Below, one piece after another: positions 26,878 to 36,372 of a stretch of 64,000 nt of DNA. The notes under the pieces are model-generated. The model worked only from the letters and a program-made list of their open reading frames with translations, was not told the DNA's origin and did no database searches. This DNA comes from Sebaldella termitidis ATCC 33386. GTDB lineage: Bacteria; Fusobacteriota; Fusobacteriia; Fusobacteriales; Leptotrichiaceae. Position 1 is the stretch's first letter; every line of letters begins with the position of its first letter. The translations under genes and the position numbers were made by a program. The stretch covers positions 4,309,989-4,373,988 of the forward strand of contig NC_013517.1 of the NCBI RefSeq assembly GCF_000024405.1, in the 5' to 3' direction.

Positions 26878-29472
26878 ATGAAAAACACTAAATGGAATTT
26901 TAAAAAAGTAAACAATGCTGAAATTGCCAAAAACAATGAGCTGCCTCTGGATAAGGATATCTTAAGTATTCTCTATTCCAGAAATATCTCAAACAAAAAA
27001 GATATCATCGAATTTTTGAATCCCAGTCTCTCAAATATTCAGGATCACCATTTGCTGAAAGATTTGAAAAAATCCGTTGATATTATTTTTGATGCAATGA
27101 AAAATAAAAAAAACATCTGGATTTACGGGGATTACGATGTAGATGGAATTACATCCACTTCACTGCTTTATCTTGTTTTCCAAAAACTGGGGTATAACAA
27201 TATTAACTACTACATTCCAATCCGTGATGAAGGTTACGGTCTGAATAAAAATGCAATTGAGCAGATCAAAAATTCAGGCGGAGATCTTATCATTACTGTA
27301 GACTGCGGAATTACTTCTTTTGAAGAGATTGATTTTGCCAATTCTCTGAAGCTTCCGGTTATTATTACCGATCACCATGAAATAAACAAAAAACTGCCGA
27401 AAGCAAGCGCTGTAATAAATCCCAAAAGAGAAGACAATGAATTTTCATTTAAGTATCTTGCCGGGGTTGGAGTAGCTTTTCTTTTGGCTGCCGGCTTATT
27501 TGAAGAGGCAGGACAAAAAGACGAGGTATACAGTCTTCTTGATCTCACAGCGATAGGAACTGTCGCCGATATTGTTCCTTTGGTTCAGGAAAACCGTATT
27601 TTCGTGAAATTCGGTCTGGAGCAGCTTCTTCATACAGAGATTCCCGGTTTGAAATATTTATGTTCACTTATTTTTGATCCCGGTAAAAAAGAATATACCA
27701 CTTATGACGTGGGCTTTATCCTTGCACCGGTTTTTAATGCTGCCGGAAGACTCAAGGATGCTAAAATGGTAGTAAAGCTTCTTACCACTGATAATAAAAG
27801 AGAGATCGAAATTATTTCAAAAGAGCTTATTTCCAAAAATAATGAAAGAAAAGTTCTTCAGGAAAAAATTATTGCAGATGTAGAAGAAAATATACAAAAA
27901 AATTCACTTAATGATAACTATGTAATAGTCGACTATTCTCCGGAATACCATCACGGGGTAATCGGTATCGTGGCTTCCAAGATCATAGATACCTACTATA
28001 AACCTACTGTCATTATGGAAGTAAAGGAAGATGAGGATATTGCAGTAGCTTCAGCAAGAAGCATCGAGGGCTTTAACCTTATAGAAGCTCTCCAGACTAT
28101 GCCGGAGCTTTTCCTGAAATTCGGCGGTCATGCCGGTGCAGCAGGTTTCACAATTCCGGTAAAAAATATCAAAAGCTTTATAAAAAAAATAAATGATTAT
28201 GCTAAGAAAAAGCTTGATGAGAATGACTTTGTAAAATTAATAAATATTGATAAAGAAATACCTATACAGAAAGTTTCTTATGAATTTTATCAGATTATAG
28301 ACTTGCTGAAACCTTTTGGCTTCGGGAATCCCAATCCTACTTTTGCAGTAAAAAATATTATACTTGAAAATATCAAGCATATCGGTCAAAATAAAAACCA
28401 TCTTATGTTTAATATAAAAAAGAACGGATTTGTTTCAAGAAATGCTGTATGGTTTGGTGCCGGCAGTAATTTTAAGGATTTGAACCAGAATATTTTCTAT
28501 GATCTTGCTTTCAAGCTGAAGGTAGAAGATTATATGGATAAATCCTATACTAAAGTCTATGTTGACGATATCAAAAATTCTGAATTAAACGACGATCGAT
28601 ATTCATATTTTTATTCTCTGTATCATACAGTTTTTCCGCTAAAATCTATATTTTATACTAATATCGAGCTTGAGCCGGATATTCCCCTGACACCAAAAAT
28701 GGATTTTGAACAGATTTCTCTTTTTCAGGGCAATAAGTTCGTCGGCAGACTTGACTATAATGTTTCTAATCTGCTTACACAGCTTATGAAGTTTTATAAT
28801 TATACTTTTAAAATTCAGATAGAAGATATTCAAAAAACAGATATCCACTATACAGTTGATATTTTAATCAAAAAAAACTATGATTTTTTATCATATGCCT
28901 ATAATGAAAAAAGACTTTTTATAGATATTAAAAATTTTATTCTGGGAAATATGGAATATGACAGTTTTACCAAAACAGTGCTTGCATCTTTTTTTAAAGG
29001 TGAGAAAAATCTTATTATCCCAAATGATAAAACCTATAATTTTAAAAATGCATTTTTGACCTTTGGTATATATTTTATGAAAAAAAATAACCTGAAATCA
29101 CAGATTGTTACTTCAAGTAAAAGTATGCAGTTTTCTGATTTATTTCTAAAGCATTACTTTGATATAAATAAAGAATATAAAGACGGTTATCCTTTTACCG
29201 TATTCTTTAATTCTGCCCCGGAATCAGAAATTAATGAAAGAAATATCATCATTTCAGATGATTATGAAAATGAAAATTATGAAAAAATTGACTTCAGCTT
29301 TGTTATTCCGGAAAATGTTGTTCTAAAAACTCCAAAAGAAATAATGAAGCTGGAAAATGAGAAAAATATATTTTTTGAGTTTATTCCTGTAAAAGAAAAA
29401 CTAAAAATAAAGAAATTACTTGAAAACGGAGAGAAAATATATTCTGATAAAAGTATCTATGAAATTTTATAA
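26878..29472 (+). CDS. recJ: Single-stranded-DNA-specific exonuclease RecJ
   Basis: An 864-residue 5'-to-3' exonuclease of DNA repair. The DHH domain has D-Y-D-V-D-G (residues 85-90) and T-D-H-H (164-167), both Mn-binding. The DHHA1 domain contains G-G-H-A-G-A-A-G-F-T. The RecJ OB-type domain follows (P-F-G-F-G-N-P-N-P). These domains end near residue 560. About 300 further residues have no motif I recognise, so the protein is much longer than the 550-600 residues of E. coli RecJ. Long RecJ forms with a C-terminal extension exist in Firmicutes. GGGGG-rich site before the ATG. Confidence 0.93.
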   Translation: MKNTKWNFKKVNNAEIAKNNELPLDKDILSILYSRNISNKKDIIEFLNPSLSNIQDHHLLKDLKKSVDIIFDAMKNKKNIWIYGDYDVDGITSTSLLYLVFQKLGYNNINYYIPIRDEGYGLNKNAIEQIKNSGGDLIITVDCGITSFEEIDFANSLKLPVIITDHHEINKKLPKASAVINPKREDNEFSFKYLAGVGVAFLLAAGLFEEAGQKDEVYSLLDLTAIGTVADIVPLVQENRIFVKFGLEQLLHTEIPGLKYLCSLIFDPGKKEYTTYDVGFILAPVFNAAGRLKDAKMVVKLLTTDNKREIEIISKELISKNNERKVLQEKIIADVEENIQKNSLNDNYVIVDYSPEYHHGVIGIVASKIIDTYYKPTVIMEVKEDEDIAVASARSIEGFNLIEALQTMPELFLKFGGHAGAAGFTIPVKNIKSFIKKINDYAKKKLDENDFVKLINIDKEIPIQKVSYEFYQIIDLLKPFGFGNPNPTFAVKNIILENIKHIGQNKNHLMFNIKKNGFVSRNAVWFGAGSNFKDLNQNIFYDLAFKLKVEDYMDKSYTKVYVDDIKNSELNDDRYSYFYSLYHTVFPLKSIFYTNIELEPDIPLTPKMDFEQISLFQGNKFVGRLDYNVSNLLTQLMKFYNYTFKIQIEDIQKTDIHYTVDILIKKNYDFLSYAYNEKRLFIDIKNFILGNMEYDSFTKTVLASFFKGEKNLIIPNDKTYNFKNAFLTFGIYFMKKNNLKSQIVTSSKSMQFSDLFLKHYFDINKEYKDGYPFTVFFNSAPESEINERNIIISDDYENENYEKIDFSFVIPENVVLKTPKEIMKLENEKNIFFEFIPVKEKLKIKKLLENGEKIYSDKSIYEIL

Positions 29473-29492
29473 AAAATTCCGAAATAAAAAAG

Positions 29493-29527
29493 CCTGCCTG
29501 AAATTATAGCATTCAGACAGGTTTTTC
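29493..29527. terminator. Terminator between recJ and the PTS gene
   Basis: CCTGCCTGAA and TTCAGACAGG pair with one mismatch and are followed by TTTTTCTTTT. It lies between convergent genes. Confidence 0.8.
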
Positions 29528-29557
29528 TTTTATATTTGTTTTTTCGGATAAAACTAT

Positions 29558-30970
29558 TTATTTCTTTTCACTTGTGCTAAAAACATTCTGTTTTTTTCTG
29601 AAAAGCTTCAAATTAGAACCATCGTCTATTCCCAGAATCAGCGTCAAAACAAAGGCACCTATGACTGCAATAAGAACTCCCGTGATAATATATACAAAGC
29701 TGTCTGCATTATAGGTAGGCAGCGATAATATCCCGGGAAGTGCAGCAGCAGTACTGTATGCATGAAAAACGCTCATATATGCTGCCGCTGTCCCCGCAGA
29801 AAATAATGCAGCATAAAACGGTTTTTTATATTTCAGATTATATCCGTACATAGCCGGCTCCGTAATCCCGAAAAATGCAGAGAGAGCCGCAGAAAATGCT
29901 CCTGACTTCTCTTTTTTATCTTTAATAAGTACAAATGTAGCAAATGCTGCACCTGACTGTGCAAGGTTTCCTGCAAGAAGAGCCGGAATAATAATTGTTT
30001 TCCCCGTCTCGGATAATTCCTGAACCATAATCGGCGTAATAGCATAGTGCATACCAAACATAACCAGCACAGGCCGAAATGCTCCCAAAAGGAAAGCACC
30101 CACGAAACCAAATGAAGTATATAATATTTTTACTCCCTGAGCGATATACATTCCAAGGTAAGATCCTACAGGCCCGATAACAATCAGCTCAAAAGGAACC
30201 ATTATAAGAAGAGTCAGCATAGATGTAAGAATAATTTTAAACATCTCGGGAACATATTTATCTATAAATCGGTGAACATAACTTAAAACCCATACAGATA
30301 TTATGATAGGAATTACTGTAGATTTATAATTTACAAATAATATAGGCAGTCCCAGAAAATCAAGAAATTTTACTCCTGTAGTCGCCGCCTGTGCTGCTCC
30401 GTTCATAATTGTCGGATACATATAAGCACCTGCCAGTGCAACTGAAAGATAAATACTTGTCTTAAATTTTTGTGCAGCACTTACAGCGAGGAAAAACGGC
30501 ATAAAGTAAAATATCAGATCTCCTGTCATTTTCAATACAAGAAAAAAACCTGAATCCGCCGGTACAAGCTGAAAAGTAGCTATTACAGCTGTAAGGGACT
30601 GAACCATACCGCAGCCTACCAATATTGGAAGAACAGGACTAAAAACACCTGAAATTGTCTCAATCAGTTTATTTAAGCCAAATTTTCTTTTTTCATGAAC
30701 AGATGCTGTTTTTTCTGAATTACTAATTCCTGCTGTCTCTAAAAATTCAGCATATACTCCGGTTACCTTTCCGCCAAGAACGACCTGAAGCTGTCCGCTG
30801 CTCATCTGTACTTTTATTACTCCTTCTGTTTTTTCAAGTTCTTCCATTGATATCTTTTTATCATCAACTAAATTCAGCCTCAGTCTTGTGGCACAATGTG
30901 TGACATTTGAGATATTCCCGCTGCCTCCTATATTTTCTAAAATACTCTTTGCTATTTCTTTATTCGTCAT
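29558..30970 (-). CDS. PTS beta-glucoside-type EIIBC permease
   Basis: A 470-residue sugar transporter and phosphorylating enzyme of the glucose superfamily. The IIB domain (1-90) has the phospho-Cys26 in T-H-C-A-T-R-L-R. The IIC membrane domain has about ten helices from residue 110, with the F-G-I-T-E-P-A-M-Y-G substrate motif. There is no C-terminal IIA domain, unlike the roughly 620-residue BglF, so it must take phosphate from a separate IIA. AGGAG precedes the ATG. It follows a GH1 gene by 43 bp, so imported sugar is likely a 6-phospho-beta-glucoside. Confidence 0.9.
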   Translation of the reverse strand: MTNKEIAKSILENIGGSGNISNVTHCATRLRLNLVDDKKISMEELEKTEGVIKVQMSSGQLQVVLGGKVTGVYAEFLETAGISNSEKTASVHEKRKFGLNKLIETISGVFSPVLPILVGCGMVQSLTAVIATFQLVPADSGFFLVLKMTGDLIFYFMPFFLAVSAAQKFKTSIYLSVALAGAYMYPTIMNGAAQAATTGVKFLDFLGLPILFVNYKSTVIPIIISVWVLSYVHRFIDKYVPEMFKIILTSMLTLLIMVPFELIVIGPVGSYLGMYIAQGVKILYTSFGFVGAFLLGAFRPVLVMFGMHYAITPIMVQELSETGKTIIIPALLAGNLAQSGAAFATFVLIKDKKEKSGAFSAALSAFFGITEPAMYGYNLKYKKPFYAALFSAGTAAAYMSVFHAYSTAAALPGILSLPTYNADSFVYIITGVLIAVIGAFVLTLILGIDDGSNLKLFRKKQNVFSTSEKK

Positions 30971-31013
30971 ATTTACTTCTCCTCCCGTTACCCTTAATCA
31001 GACAGATAAAAAA

Positions 31014-32417
31014 TTACAGATCTTGTCCTCTTTCTGCAATTGTTTTTTTATACCAATAATAACTGTCTTTTTTTATACGGCTCAAATCTTTTAAATCATC
31101 ATTATCCCTGTTTACATAAACAAATCCATAACGCTTATCCATACCTTCTCTGCCGCTGACCAAATCAATAAATGACCATGCATAATATCCAAAAACAGGA
31201 AATCCCAGACTTATACAATCCTTCACCTGGCTTAAATGTCTGCTTATGTAGTCTATACGATAGCTGTCGTGTATCTCTCCGTTTTCCAGCTTATCATAGG
31301 CTCCGAGTCCGTTTTCAGTGATAAGCATGGGCAGCTGATAACGGTTATATATTTCCATTATTGCTATTTTCAGCCCTTCAGGACATATATTCCACCCCCA
31401 GTCTGTCTGCGGAATATATTCATTTTTAGCTATTTTGTAGATTCCCACTTCTTCCGAAACAAAAACCTCTTTCCCTCTAAGGGCGATTTCTTTGATACTG
31501 CTCACGGCTATTGTCTGATTCATATAATAATTTACTGCTATAAAATCCGGAGGATTATCTTTCATCAGCTTCATATCATCATCATTTATCTCCGGAAAAA
31601 TATCCCTGTCTTCCAGATATTTACGATAAACAGGCGAATATTTTCCCCGGCAGTTTAAATCAAGCATATAATATGCAGATAATTCGTTAAATTCCATTGA
31701 GGCTATAAGATCATCAGGAAGATTGCTTGCCGGAATTGCCGGCATAGGATTTATAATAGGAGCAATTTTGGCACCGGGAATCATTTTATGGCATAATTCT
31801 GTTACTTTGGCAGCTGCGACACACATGTTATAATTAGCTGTCTGTGCATTCCGTTCATATTCAAGCCCTGTCATTTCCGCAGGAAACCCTATACGCTCAG
31901 GTATTTTCAAAAGATGATCCTGCTCGTTGATCGTCAGCCAGTATTTAACCCTGTCGCCATAATTGCTAAACAATATTCCGGCAAAATTAACATAATCCTC
32001 TATACTTTCTCTGGATAACCAGCCTTTGTATTTATCCACAAGTGCCTTCGGATATTCAAAGTGATAAATTGTAACAATAGGCTCTATACCTGAATCTGTT
32101 AATTTTTGAATCAGTCTGTTATAAAAATCCAGCCCCTCTTTATTTATATTTTTCCCGTCAGGAAGAATTCTTACCCATGATATTGAAAATCTATAAGAAT
32201 TCAGTCCCAGCTCCTTCATTAACTCAATATCTTCTTCAAATCTGTGATAATGATCGCTGGCAACTGAAAAATCAGTTATTCCTTTTTTCGGTTTTTTCAG
32301 ATCATGCACGGCAATTCCGCGCCCGCCTTCTTTTATTCCGCCCTCTACCTGAAAAGACGATGTTCCTGCTCCAAAAAGAAAGTCATCAGGAAATTTTTCT
32401 ATTCTCTTATGATACAT
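31014..32417 (-). CDS. 6-phospho-beta-glucosidase-like glycoside hydrolase family 1 (with PTS)
   Basis: A 467-residue cytoplasmic GH1 enzyme expected to cleave the phosphorylated beta-glucoside brought in by the adjacent EIIBC. Acid/base Glu165 lies in T-I-N-E-Q, where most family members have N-E-P. Nucleophile Glu368 lies in L-I-T-E-N-G. The C-terminal R-I-K-K-D-S-Y-Y-W-Y segment matches the phosphate-binding side of 6-phospho-glycosidases. GGAG lies upstream of the ATG. It is transcribed leftward with EIIBC; the PRD regulator lies 175 bp upstream on the same strand. Confidence 0.88.
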   Translation of the reverse strand: MYHKRIEKFPDDFLFGAGTSSFQVEGGIKEGGRGIAVHDLKKPKKGITDFSVASDHYHRFEEDIELMKELGLNSYRFSISWVRILPDGKNINKEGLDFYNRLIQKLTDSGIEPIVTIYHFEYPKALVDKYKGWLSRESIEDYVNFAGILFSNYGDRVKYWLTINEQDHLLKIPERIGFPAEMTGLEYERNAQTANYNMCVAAAKVTELCHKMIPGAKIAPIINPMPAIPASNLPDDLIASMEFNELSAYYMLDLNCRGKYSPVYRKYLEDRDIFPEINDDDMKLMKDNPPDFIAVNYYMNQTIAVSSIKEIALRGKEVFVSEEVGIYKIAKNEYIPQTDWGWNICPEGLKIAIMEIYNRYQLPMLITENGLGAYDKLENGEIHDSYRIDYISRHLSQVKDCISLGFPVFGYYAWSFIDLVSGREGMDKRYGFVYVNRDNDDLKDLSRIKKDSYYWYKKTIAERGQDL

Positions 32418-32535
32418 CCTAAAAAGTCTCCAATCTTAATATTTTTATATTATCGGAAAAATCTAAAACTCCGGTTTGTTTTTATTCTCTTCCTTCATAA
32501 ATACATTTACACATTAATTATATTGAAAACATATA

Positions 32536-32584
32536 AAAAAAGCCATTCACTTTTTTTCCCGTTTAAGCGTGAAAAAGAATGAAC
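32536..32584 (-). terminator. Probable terminator of the PRD regulator gene
   Basis: CATTC-AC-TTTTT and AAAAA-GAATG pair into a hairpin. An A run (32536-32542) supplies a U-tract leftward. The arms are weak and AT-rich, so termination may be partial, allowing readthrough into the GH1-EIIBC genes. Confidence 0.5.
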
Positions 32585-32592
32585 AGCTCAAT

Positions 32593-34485
32593 TTATTTTT
32601 TATTATACCTGTACTTTTTTAGTATTTCTTTTACCTCCCCGGGATTAAGAAGTCTGTTTATAACCGAATAAAAATCTTTTATATTGCTGCTTTTTATATT
32701 ATATCCCGAAGCTATTATCATTTTTATATCTCTGCCTTTATATCTCAAAGGATATTTAAGAATAAAGATTTTTATAAAGCTTTTCTCATCATCATATAAA
32801 AATCCGGGAATTAATATAATACCTGAATCTAAAATAAAATCATAGTTATTTTTATTCTGCTTTAATCCTGAAAATTTAAAAAAATCATCTGTGGTTTCCA
32901 GCTTTTGATTAATTTTCATAAACATTGTTTCGTTGATATATGAAAAATAAAATTTCTCAAATCTGCCGGCCTCTATCCTTCTCACAGATACTTCTATCTG
33001 TTCTGCCATTTCATGAATATCCCTGTCGTCCATGACCGCTTTTATCAGCACTAATTCTTTGTTTTGCAGCAGCATTTCTTTTTCAGTAGTTATGACAAGA
33101 GAATAATCTTCATTTCCTCCCCTTGCTTTATACAAATACCGCGGTATTATTTCAAGGGAATAAATCTCATTCTGAAAATATTTATCAACGGCCGTAACCG
33201 CCCTGTATAGCATGCTCATGGGAAGATCGCTTATTAGTACAGCTTTTATTGGTTTCCTGTTACTTTCAAACTCTGCAAAATATGATATTATATATGCTAT
33301 TTCCGAGTCAGCAATCACAAAATCAAATAAAGGTACAAAATATTCATAAATTATATGTGTAATCATAGGATATTTACGAATAATTTCTCTTTTTGAATAA
33401 TTTACATTATCATGCCCGTAATTAGTACGAAGCTTTAATTTATGCATATGAAGCAGAAATATTTCTCTTAGATTTTCACTCATTTCCAGCTCCAAAGACA
33501 GATTCTCCCTGACTATTTTTATAAAAATATCCACTCTGGCATTTATATCTGCATAAACGGCTTCTAATCCCCGATTTTTAGGCAATGCACTGATTACGTT
33601 GCATTCATTTAATTTTTTCTGACAATACACTATTTCCTTATCACTTAGTCTGAATCCTATTCTTTCAGAAATTTTTTCCTTAATTTCCTGCATTAATGAA
33701 GAGACCGGAACCGGTTCTCTATCTTCTTCTATAACAAAATCATAGTAACTCCTGATAATTGTAATCAGCATATAGTTTTGAAATATCTTCATCGAGTCTC
33801 CGGAAATTATATAATGATGTTTTATAAATGCCTCTTCCAGTATTGAAGAGAGATTACTGCTGAGATACATGTAATTTTCCTTAAGTGACAGAACCTCAAA
33901 GATAGAATTATCTGTTTCCAGCGTCTTAGACAGCAAATAGCGCTTTTTTGACTCAGGAGCATTTATCCTCAGACCCTTTGACTGTGATACCTCTATATTT
34001 TTCCCCAGTCTCCATGAATCATCCAGAATTTTTCTCACGGAAGATTTTGAAAAATAAAGTTTATCTGCTATTTTCCCCATACTTATATAATTTTTTTCGA
34101 ACAGAAGAATTGTCAAAATTTTGTTAATACGTCTGAACTCATCAGAGTTCATTCTCTCTTCTTCGATTATCGAAATAAGTTTATTTCTTGTTTTTTCCGT
34201 AAGATTTTTAATAATATATCCCTTTTTAGGAGCATATTCAACTCTTTCCTCATCCGGCAGCTCTTCATTAATATTTTTTATCTCTGCTTTTATTGTTCTT
34301 GTAGACACGCCTAATGTAGCAGATAAAAACGCACTTGTCGTTTCTCCGTGCTTTCCTATTATATAAGACAATATTAACAGTTGTCTGCCTGTAAACACCT
34401 TTATCACTCCATTCGGCTTTATATGATTATTATATATATTTTTTGCCCTGTCTATGCTGCCGACAGTTTTTTTATACTTTAACAT
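32593..34485 (-). CDS. PRD-domain transcriptional regulator (BglG/LicR/MtlR family)
   Basis: A 630-residue multi-domain regulator for PTS sugars. Two N-terminal helix-turn-helix segments (about 30-180) are followed by two PRD domains; the second has H-M-H-K-L-K-L-R. An EIIB-like segment with I-S-D-L-P-M-S instead of a Cys motif follows, then a C-terminal EIIA-like part in which I see no active His. DNA-binding activators of the LicR/MtlR type have this order, unlike the short RNA-binding BglG. The ATG at 34485 has only a weak AAAGGA. A GTG at residue 30 with GGAGTG in front is a reasonable alternative start. Likely controls the GH1-EIIBC pair. Confidence 0.8.
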   Translation of the reverse strand: MLKYKKTVGSIDRAKNIYNNHIKPNGVIKVFTGRQLLILSYIIGKHGETTSAFLSATLGVSTRTIKAEIKNINEELPDEERVEYAPKKGYIIKNLTEKTRNKLISIIEEERMNSDEFRRINKILTILLFEKNYISMGKIADKLYFSKSSVRKILDDSWRLGKNIEVSQSKGLRINAPESKKRYLLSKTLETDNSIFEVLSLKENYMYLSSNLSSILEEAFIKHHYIISGDSMKIFQNYMLITIIRSYYDFVIEEDREPVPVSSLMQEIKEKISERIGFRLSDKEIVYCQKKLNECNVISALPKNRGLEAVYADINARVDIFIKIVRENLSLELEMSENLREIFLLHMHKLKLRTNYGHDNVNYSKREIIRKYPMITHIIYEYFVPLFDFVIADSEIAYIISYFAEFESNRKPIKAVLISDLPMSMLYRAVTAVDKYFQNEIYSLEIIPRYLYKARGGNEDYSLVITTEKEMLLQNKELVLIKAVMDDRDIHEMAEQIEVSVRRIEAGRFEKFYFSYINETMFMKINQKLETTDDFFKFSGLKQNKNNYDFILDSGIILIPGFLYDDEKSFIKIFILKYPLRYKGRDIKMIIASGYNIKSSNIKDFYSVINRLLNPGEVKEILKKYRYNKK

Positions 34486-34602
34486 AATTCCTTTATTTGT
34501 TCAAACTTCTCGGTTTACAGCTATACTACTGTTTTTTCAGCATTATTCCCATTATCCGTTCCATTAATTAACTTTAAATTCATTTATTATAATAATATAA
34601 AA

Positions 34603-34646
34603 AGAGAGAAAAGTCATTTTTTATTTAAAAAACTGCTTTTCTCTCT
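34603..34646. other. Long hairpin in the leader of the PRD regulator
   Basis: Perfect 11-bp arms AGAGAGAAAAG (34603-34613) and CTTTTCTCTCT (34636-34646), with an inner TTTTTT/AAAAAA stem. Leftward RNA would run into TTTTTATATT, which is terminator-like. No leftward gene ends here, so it may be an attenuator about 120 bp before the regulator. The rest of 34486-34852 is AT-rich. Confidence 0.5.
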
Positions 34647-34793
34647 CCTCTAGTAATTTTATCATTAACATTATACCCTCATTTTTCATTTTGTCAACAG
34701 ACAAAATAAATATTTTTTTATACTATTGGTATCTTCTGTTTTATTGTAATGATTATGATTATACTTATCTGCTTTTTTTCTGTTGTTTAATTA

Positions 34794-34802
34794 TGCTATA
34801 AT
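34794..34802 (+). promoter_or_regulatory. Extended -10 promoter for the RibD/DHFR-like gene
   Basis: TG-C-TATAAT is an extended -10 located 51 bp before the start codon. There is no good -35, as is common when the TGn extension is present. Confidence 0.5.
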
Positions 34803-34852
34803 GCATATAAAACATCATCACTAATTAATAAAAAAGAAATGGGGCGAACTGT

Positions 34853-35371
34853 ATGAGTGTATATTTTTACGGTTGTATTACACTGGACGGATATCTCGCT
34901 GACAAAGACCATAATTTAGACTGGCTTTATCAGACAGGCACAATTGAAGAAACAGGCTATGACAATTTTTATGAGAAAATGGATATTACCATCATGGGCA
35001 GAAAGACATTCAATGAAATATTACATATGGAAAACCCTCATCTGGTTTATCATAAAACTGAAAATTATGTTTTTACACATGCAAAAGAACTGGCTGTTAA
35101 TGGATTTAAGCCTGTTTCAGGTAATATTGCAGAGTTTGTAAAAAATATCAGCAGTACAAAAAATATCTGGATTATCGGAGGAACTCAAATATTAGCTCCA
35201 TTACTGGATAATGATATGGTTGACAAAATGATAATACAAATTGCCCCTGTCCTTTTAGGCGCTGGTATACCTTTATTTACACAAAAAGAAGTTTTAAAAC
35301 GGTTTTATCTTGAAGAATTGAATCAATACGGACAGTTTGCAGAATTAGTTTACAGCAAATGCAGAAACTAA
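34853..35371 (+). CDS. RibD C-terminal/dihydrofolate-reductase-like protein
   Basis: A 172-residue protein with the DHFR-like fold of the RibD C-terminal family. The opening Y-G-C-I-T-L-D-G-Y-L-A-D, an I-M-G-R-K-T-F motif near residue 50 and I-W-I-I-G-G-T-Q near 105 fit the NADPH-binding scaffold. Stand-alone members resemble B. subtilis YwjB/YyaP. Their substrates are mostly unknown, and it should not be called a true dihydrofolate reductase. Weak GGGGCG site before the ATG. It is monocistronic, with a terminator shared with pstA. Confidence 0.85.
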   Translation: MSVYFYGCITLDGYLADKDHNLDWLYQTGTIEETGYDNFYEKMDITIMGRKTFNEILHMENPHLVYHKTENYVFTHAKELAVNGFKPVSGNIAEFVKNISSTKNIWIIGGTQILAPLLDNDMVDKMIIQIAPVLLGAGIPLFTQKEVLKRFYLEELNQYGQFAELVYSKCRN

Positions 35372-35444
35372 AATATAAAAAGCTTAAAAAATTTTCATGT
35401 CAGCTTCCGTATATTCTTTTGAAATAACTCCGGCAATAAAACTA

Positions 35445-35484
35445 AAAAATCACAGGCCCGTCTTCAGATAAGCCTGTGATTTTT
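35445..35484. terminator. Bidirectional terminator between the RibD-like gene and pstA
   Basis: A perfect 13-bp repeat, AAAAATCACAGGC (35445-35457) with GCCTGTGATTTTT (35472-35484). It ends both convergent transcripts. On the leftward strand it comes right after... in reverse it immediately follows pstA, so no pstB follows pstA. Confidence 0.9.
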
Positions 35485-35489
35485 ATTAA

Positions 35490-36371
35490 TTATTCTCCTC
35501 TTTCTTTCTGATACTTATTTCTCAAAACTATTGCCAGTGTATTGGCAGAAAGAAGAATAACCAGAAGCACTATTATTCCTGTAGCTGCAAGCTCCTGAAA
35601 TTCTTTTTTCGGCATTCCCGACCATTGGTATATCTGTATCGGAAGTGCTGTATACCTTGACATTATGCCGTTAGGTATTCTCGTTACATATGATGCTGCA
35701 CCGACTACCAGTAAAGGTGCTGCTTCCCCCAGTGCTCTGGAAAGAGAAAGTATTATTCCAGTGAATATTCCCGGTGAAGCATAAGGAAGAACAACTGCTT
35801 TTATCATCTGCCATCTTGTTAACCCGAGACCGTATGCTGCCTCCCTTAATATCCCCGGTACTGCTTTTATGGCTTCTCTTGAAGAAACTATTACTACCGG
35901 AAGAACCATGAGAGATAATGTTACTGCTCCGGCAAGTATGCTTCCGCGAAATCCTTTCAGCCTTGAAAAAAGTGCAAGCCCCAAAAGACCGTAAACTATA
36001 GCAGGTACTCCGGCAAGATTTGATATATTTACTTCCAGAAAATTATAAAGTTTACTTTTTTTATTGGAATACTCTTCCAGATATATTGCTGCTCCTACCC
36101 CTACCGGTATTGTTATCAATCCTACAAGACCTACCAGCCATAAGCTTCCAAGTAATGCGGGATAAACACCTGCACGCTGCGGTCTTATTTTTGAAGGAAA
36201 ATTAGTTAAAAAATCAAAGCTCATCCATCTTATCCCCTGCTTTATTATTCCAAACAGCAGCAGTACCAGAAAAACTATACAGAATATAATACAGCTGAAA
36301 AACAGATACTTAAAGATCTTATCTTTTAGTTTTCTTATTCTTAAATTATCTATAGCCATTTTTTCCATCAT
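35490..36371 (-). CDS. pstA: Phosphate ABC transporter permease PstA
   Basis: A 293-residue inner-membrane subunit of the high-affinity phosphate importer. It has six helices and the permease EAA-like loop (L-R-E-A-A-Y-G-L-G-L-T-R-W) that contacts the ATPase. GGGAGG lies 9 bp upstream of the ATG, which is 1 bp after the pstC stop. It is the last gene of the operon and is followed by a strong terminator, whereas pstB normally follows pstA. Confidence 0.95.
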   Translation of the reverse strand: MMEKMAIDNLRIRKLKDKIFKYLFFSCIIFCIVFLVLLLFGIIKQGIRWMSFDFLTNFPSKIRPQRAGVYPALLGSLWLVGLVGLITIPVGVGAAIYLEEYSNKKSKLYNFLEVNISNLAGVPAIVYGLLGLALFSRLKGFRGSILAGAVTLSLMVLPVVIVSSREAIKAVPGILREAAYGLGLTRWQMIKAVVLPYASPGIFTGIILSLSRALGEAAPLLVVGAASYVTRIPNGIMSRYTALPIQIYQWSGMPKKEFQELAATGIIVLLVILLSANTLAIVLRNKYQKERGE

Positions 36372-36372
36372 A

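Noticed and set aside
34853-35371. Dihydrofolate reductase FolA
   Set aside because: The fold is shared, but the sequence belongs to the RibD C-terminal group and lacks the FolA-specific motifs.
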